From positions 31,535 through 95,534 of the forward strand of contig DAHUXN010000026.1 of assembly GCA_027307115.1 (NCBI GenBank): a DNA stretch of 64,000 nucleotides, written 5' to 3'. This DNA comes from Acidobacteriota bacterium. Lineage in GTDB: Bacteria > Acidobacteriota > Terriglobia > Acidiferrales > UBA7541. The notes under the pieces were generated by a model. That model did not search any database. It had not been told where the DNA came from and was given only the letters and a program-made list of their open reading frames with translations. The translations under genes were made by a program, and so were the position numbers. Numbering within the stretch: position 1 is the first letter of the stretch; each line of letters opens with the position of its first letter. Shown here piece by piece: positions 62,669-64,000 of this stretch.

Positions 62669-63988
62669 CTATTGAAAATCGAGCATCACGTCAACTGTAC
62701 CCGGCTGGGGATTTTTCTGCAGAAACTTTCCAACTTTATCTTGCGCGGCGGGCAATCCTCTGAGCGCGTCGGCAATTCCTTTGGCCAGAAAATAATCGTA
62801 GAAAGTCTTGTCGAACACTTGTCCTTGCGCGATGCGCCACGCTTGGCGAATGTGGCGCTCGGCGTCGATCGAAAGGCCGGTCAGAACCAGATTCCCCATT
62901 TTGTATTGCTGGCCTTCGGAAATATCCACTCGATACGAAGCGCTGTGCGCTGCGTCGTCGAAACTCTCCTTGGGGACAATATTTGCGTCGAGATAACCGC
63001 GATGCCCGTAAGCGTCCTCGACGCTTTGCAGCAACGCCACGATTTTCATTCCGTCCGCGGGTTGACCCACGGTCAGGCCGCTCTGCGTCACCAACGCGTC
63101 CAAATCGCTGTTTGTGTAGGCGCGATTCCCGTTCCAGGTGATGCCTGCCCACGAATAGGTCGGGCCCGCCGTGATGGGCACGATAACCACCACGCTTTTC
63201 GGCAGCGGCCCGCGCGGATCCGCTTCAAACCGCGCCTCGGGACGCGCGAAAGCCACACGCAAATAACCCCGGCTCAAATAAACTGGCCGAACGTGCTCGA
63301 AATCGAAGAGTTCGACCTCTTCCCGCGAAAATGGTTTTCCGACCAGATTTTGCAGTTCATCCCTGACGCCGCGATCATTGGTCGCCAGCGGATCCGAGAA
63401 TTGAATTGCGTTGATCGTTAAATCGGCTCCCTCCACGCTGAAGCGCAAAGTCTTTTGATCGGTTCCGGGGACGGCGCTTATTTCGTGTTTCACCGTGGCA
63501 TGCACGCCGCGCGTCGCCAGCGTTTTTTCGAGCGTTTGCGCCATGGTGTCGAGCACCGTGCCCGTCGCCGGAGCCGTGCCGTGGAAGGGAAGTCCCGCCT
63601 GACTCAAAGCAGTGGACAACTCATCGTCCGTGAACCACGGGAAATTGTCGAACGAGACGGGAAAAGTCGGCGCATCCTGCAATTGGAACGTCACGGTCAG
63701 ACCGCCCGCTTCTCCGGAGTAGCGGTAGCGCACACTAGAAAACAGTCCCGTATGCGCCAACCGATCCGCCGCTGCCTGGATCGTGTTTCGATTCACGGTG
63801 GCCACATTTTGCAATCCGCTCAGCGCCGTCACTTGTTCCGTCGAATACGCTTGCGAACCCACCTGCGTCACCGAAAGCAGTTTCGCATCCGCGGTTGATG
63901 ATGCCTCCTGGGATAAACCGGAAGGACAAAAATTCGCAAACAGTGCCAGAGCGGCACAAACCGGCAAACACCGCCGCAGGATTTGCAA
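62669..63988 (-). CDS. Exported POTRA-repeat protein (BamA/TamA-like, no barrel)
   Basis: Signal peptide (1-27), then about four to five POTRA-like repeats, each with two helices and three strands: VTQVGSQAYSTEQVTALSGL, INAIQFSDPLATNDRGVRDE, WAGITWNGNRAYTNSDLDAL and MGNLVLTGLSIDAERHIRQA. The protein ends at residue 439, just where a BamA/TamA beta-barrel would begin, and no barrel frame follows. It may be a periplasmic chaperone or scaffold for outer-membrane proteins. Complete gene, 12 nt from the window edge. Confidence 0.85.
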   Translation of the reverse strand: MQILRRCLPVCAALALFANFCPSGLSQEASSTADAKLLSVTQVGSQAYSTEQVTALSGLQNVATVNRNTIQAAADRLAHTGLFSSVRYRYSGEAGGLTVTFQLQDAPTFPVSFDNFPWFTDDELSTALSQAGLPFHGTAPATGTVLDTMAQTLEKTLATRGVHATVKHEISAVPGTDQKTLRFSVEGADLTINAIQFSDPLATNDRGVRDELQNLVGKPFSREEVELFDFEHVRPVYLSRGYLRVAFARPEARFEADPRGPLPKSVVVIVPITAGPTYSWAGITWNGNRAYTNSDLDALVTQSGLTVGQPADGMKIVALLQSVEDAYGHRGYLDANIVPKESFDDAAHSASYRVDISEGQQYKMGNLVLTGLSIDAERHIRQAWRIAQGQVFDKTFYDYFLAKGIADALRGLPAAQDKVGKFLQKNPQPGTVDVMLDFQ

Positions 63989-64000
63989 ACCGCGCGCGAA

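Noticed and set aside
61670..63421. 583-codon plus-strand frame
   Set aside because: Antisense to larE and the POTRA gene; no motif, Arg-rich.

Overview
The window (64 kb, GC-rich, dense genes, no phage or IS element seen) looks like a chromosomal segment of an Acidobacteriota bacterium. The inference rests on the gene families present: an Oar-type TonB-dependent receptor with an N-terminal carboxypeptidase-regulatory-like domain, a PadR regulator coupled to an ADOP-type (MacB/FtsX) permease, a DUF1800/DUF1501 pair, TatB-like/TatC proteins of the form common in that phylum, and a diderm secretion and efflux repertoire. No rRNA gene is present to confirm the assignment.

Layout. 1-3089 is a receptor gene running off the left edge. 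3381-9866 is a seven-gene type IV pilus assembly operon (pilC, pilB, pilM/N/O/P-like genes, and an unusual minor pseudopilin). 9935-14224 holds a lytic transglycosylase, a HAD phosphatase, threonine synthase, an AlaX-type alanyl-tRNA editing protein and, right behind it, tRNA-Ala(CGC). 14353-19613 has a lipase-maturation-factor-like membrane protein, a small two-TM protein resembling a kinase fragment, a His/Asp-rich exported protein and an S9 peptidase. 19758-25830 has a CtpA-type protease divergent from tatB-like/tatC, then an M28 lipoprotein, aroB and a UbiE/MenG methyltransferase.

25880-30854 (minus strand) is an apparent five-gene operon: prepilin peptidase, a PilS-like kinase, two tandem paralogous exported coiled-coil proteins, and a PilR/NtrC-like sigma-54 activator. 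It probably controls and matures the pilus system encoded at 3-10 kb. The two paralogues inside this kinase/regulator operon are the best candidate here for something undescribed.

32122-40702 (minus strand) is an eight-gene operon for branched-chain acyl-CoA breakdown: mutase large subunit, an alpha/beta hydrolase, mutase B12 subunit, acyl-CoA carboxyltransferase, HMG-CoA-lyase-like enzyme, enoyl-CoA hydratase, thioesterase and histidine ammonia-lyase. The mutase has Phe and Gln at the two substrate-reading positions, which points to isobutyryl-CoA mutase rather than methylmalonyl-CoA mutase.

40884-64000 contains a TolC-like efflux protein, pyrE, an acireductone dioxygenase, truA, a LeuA-family synthase followed by an M20 peptidase, an amidohydrolase and an EamA transporter, an aminotransferase/aldehyde dehydrogenase pair, the DUF1800/DUF1501 (Tat-exported) pair, the PadR-ADOP cassette, larE and a POTRA-repeat protein.

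Promoters share features: several carry an extended -10 of the form TGC-TAAACT, TGC-TATACT or TGC-TATAAC, and in several genes the -10 box lies only 6-11 nt before the start codon with no Shine-Dalgarno sequence, suggesting leaderless mRNAs. No intergenic stretch exceeds 300 bases.
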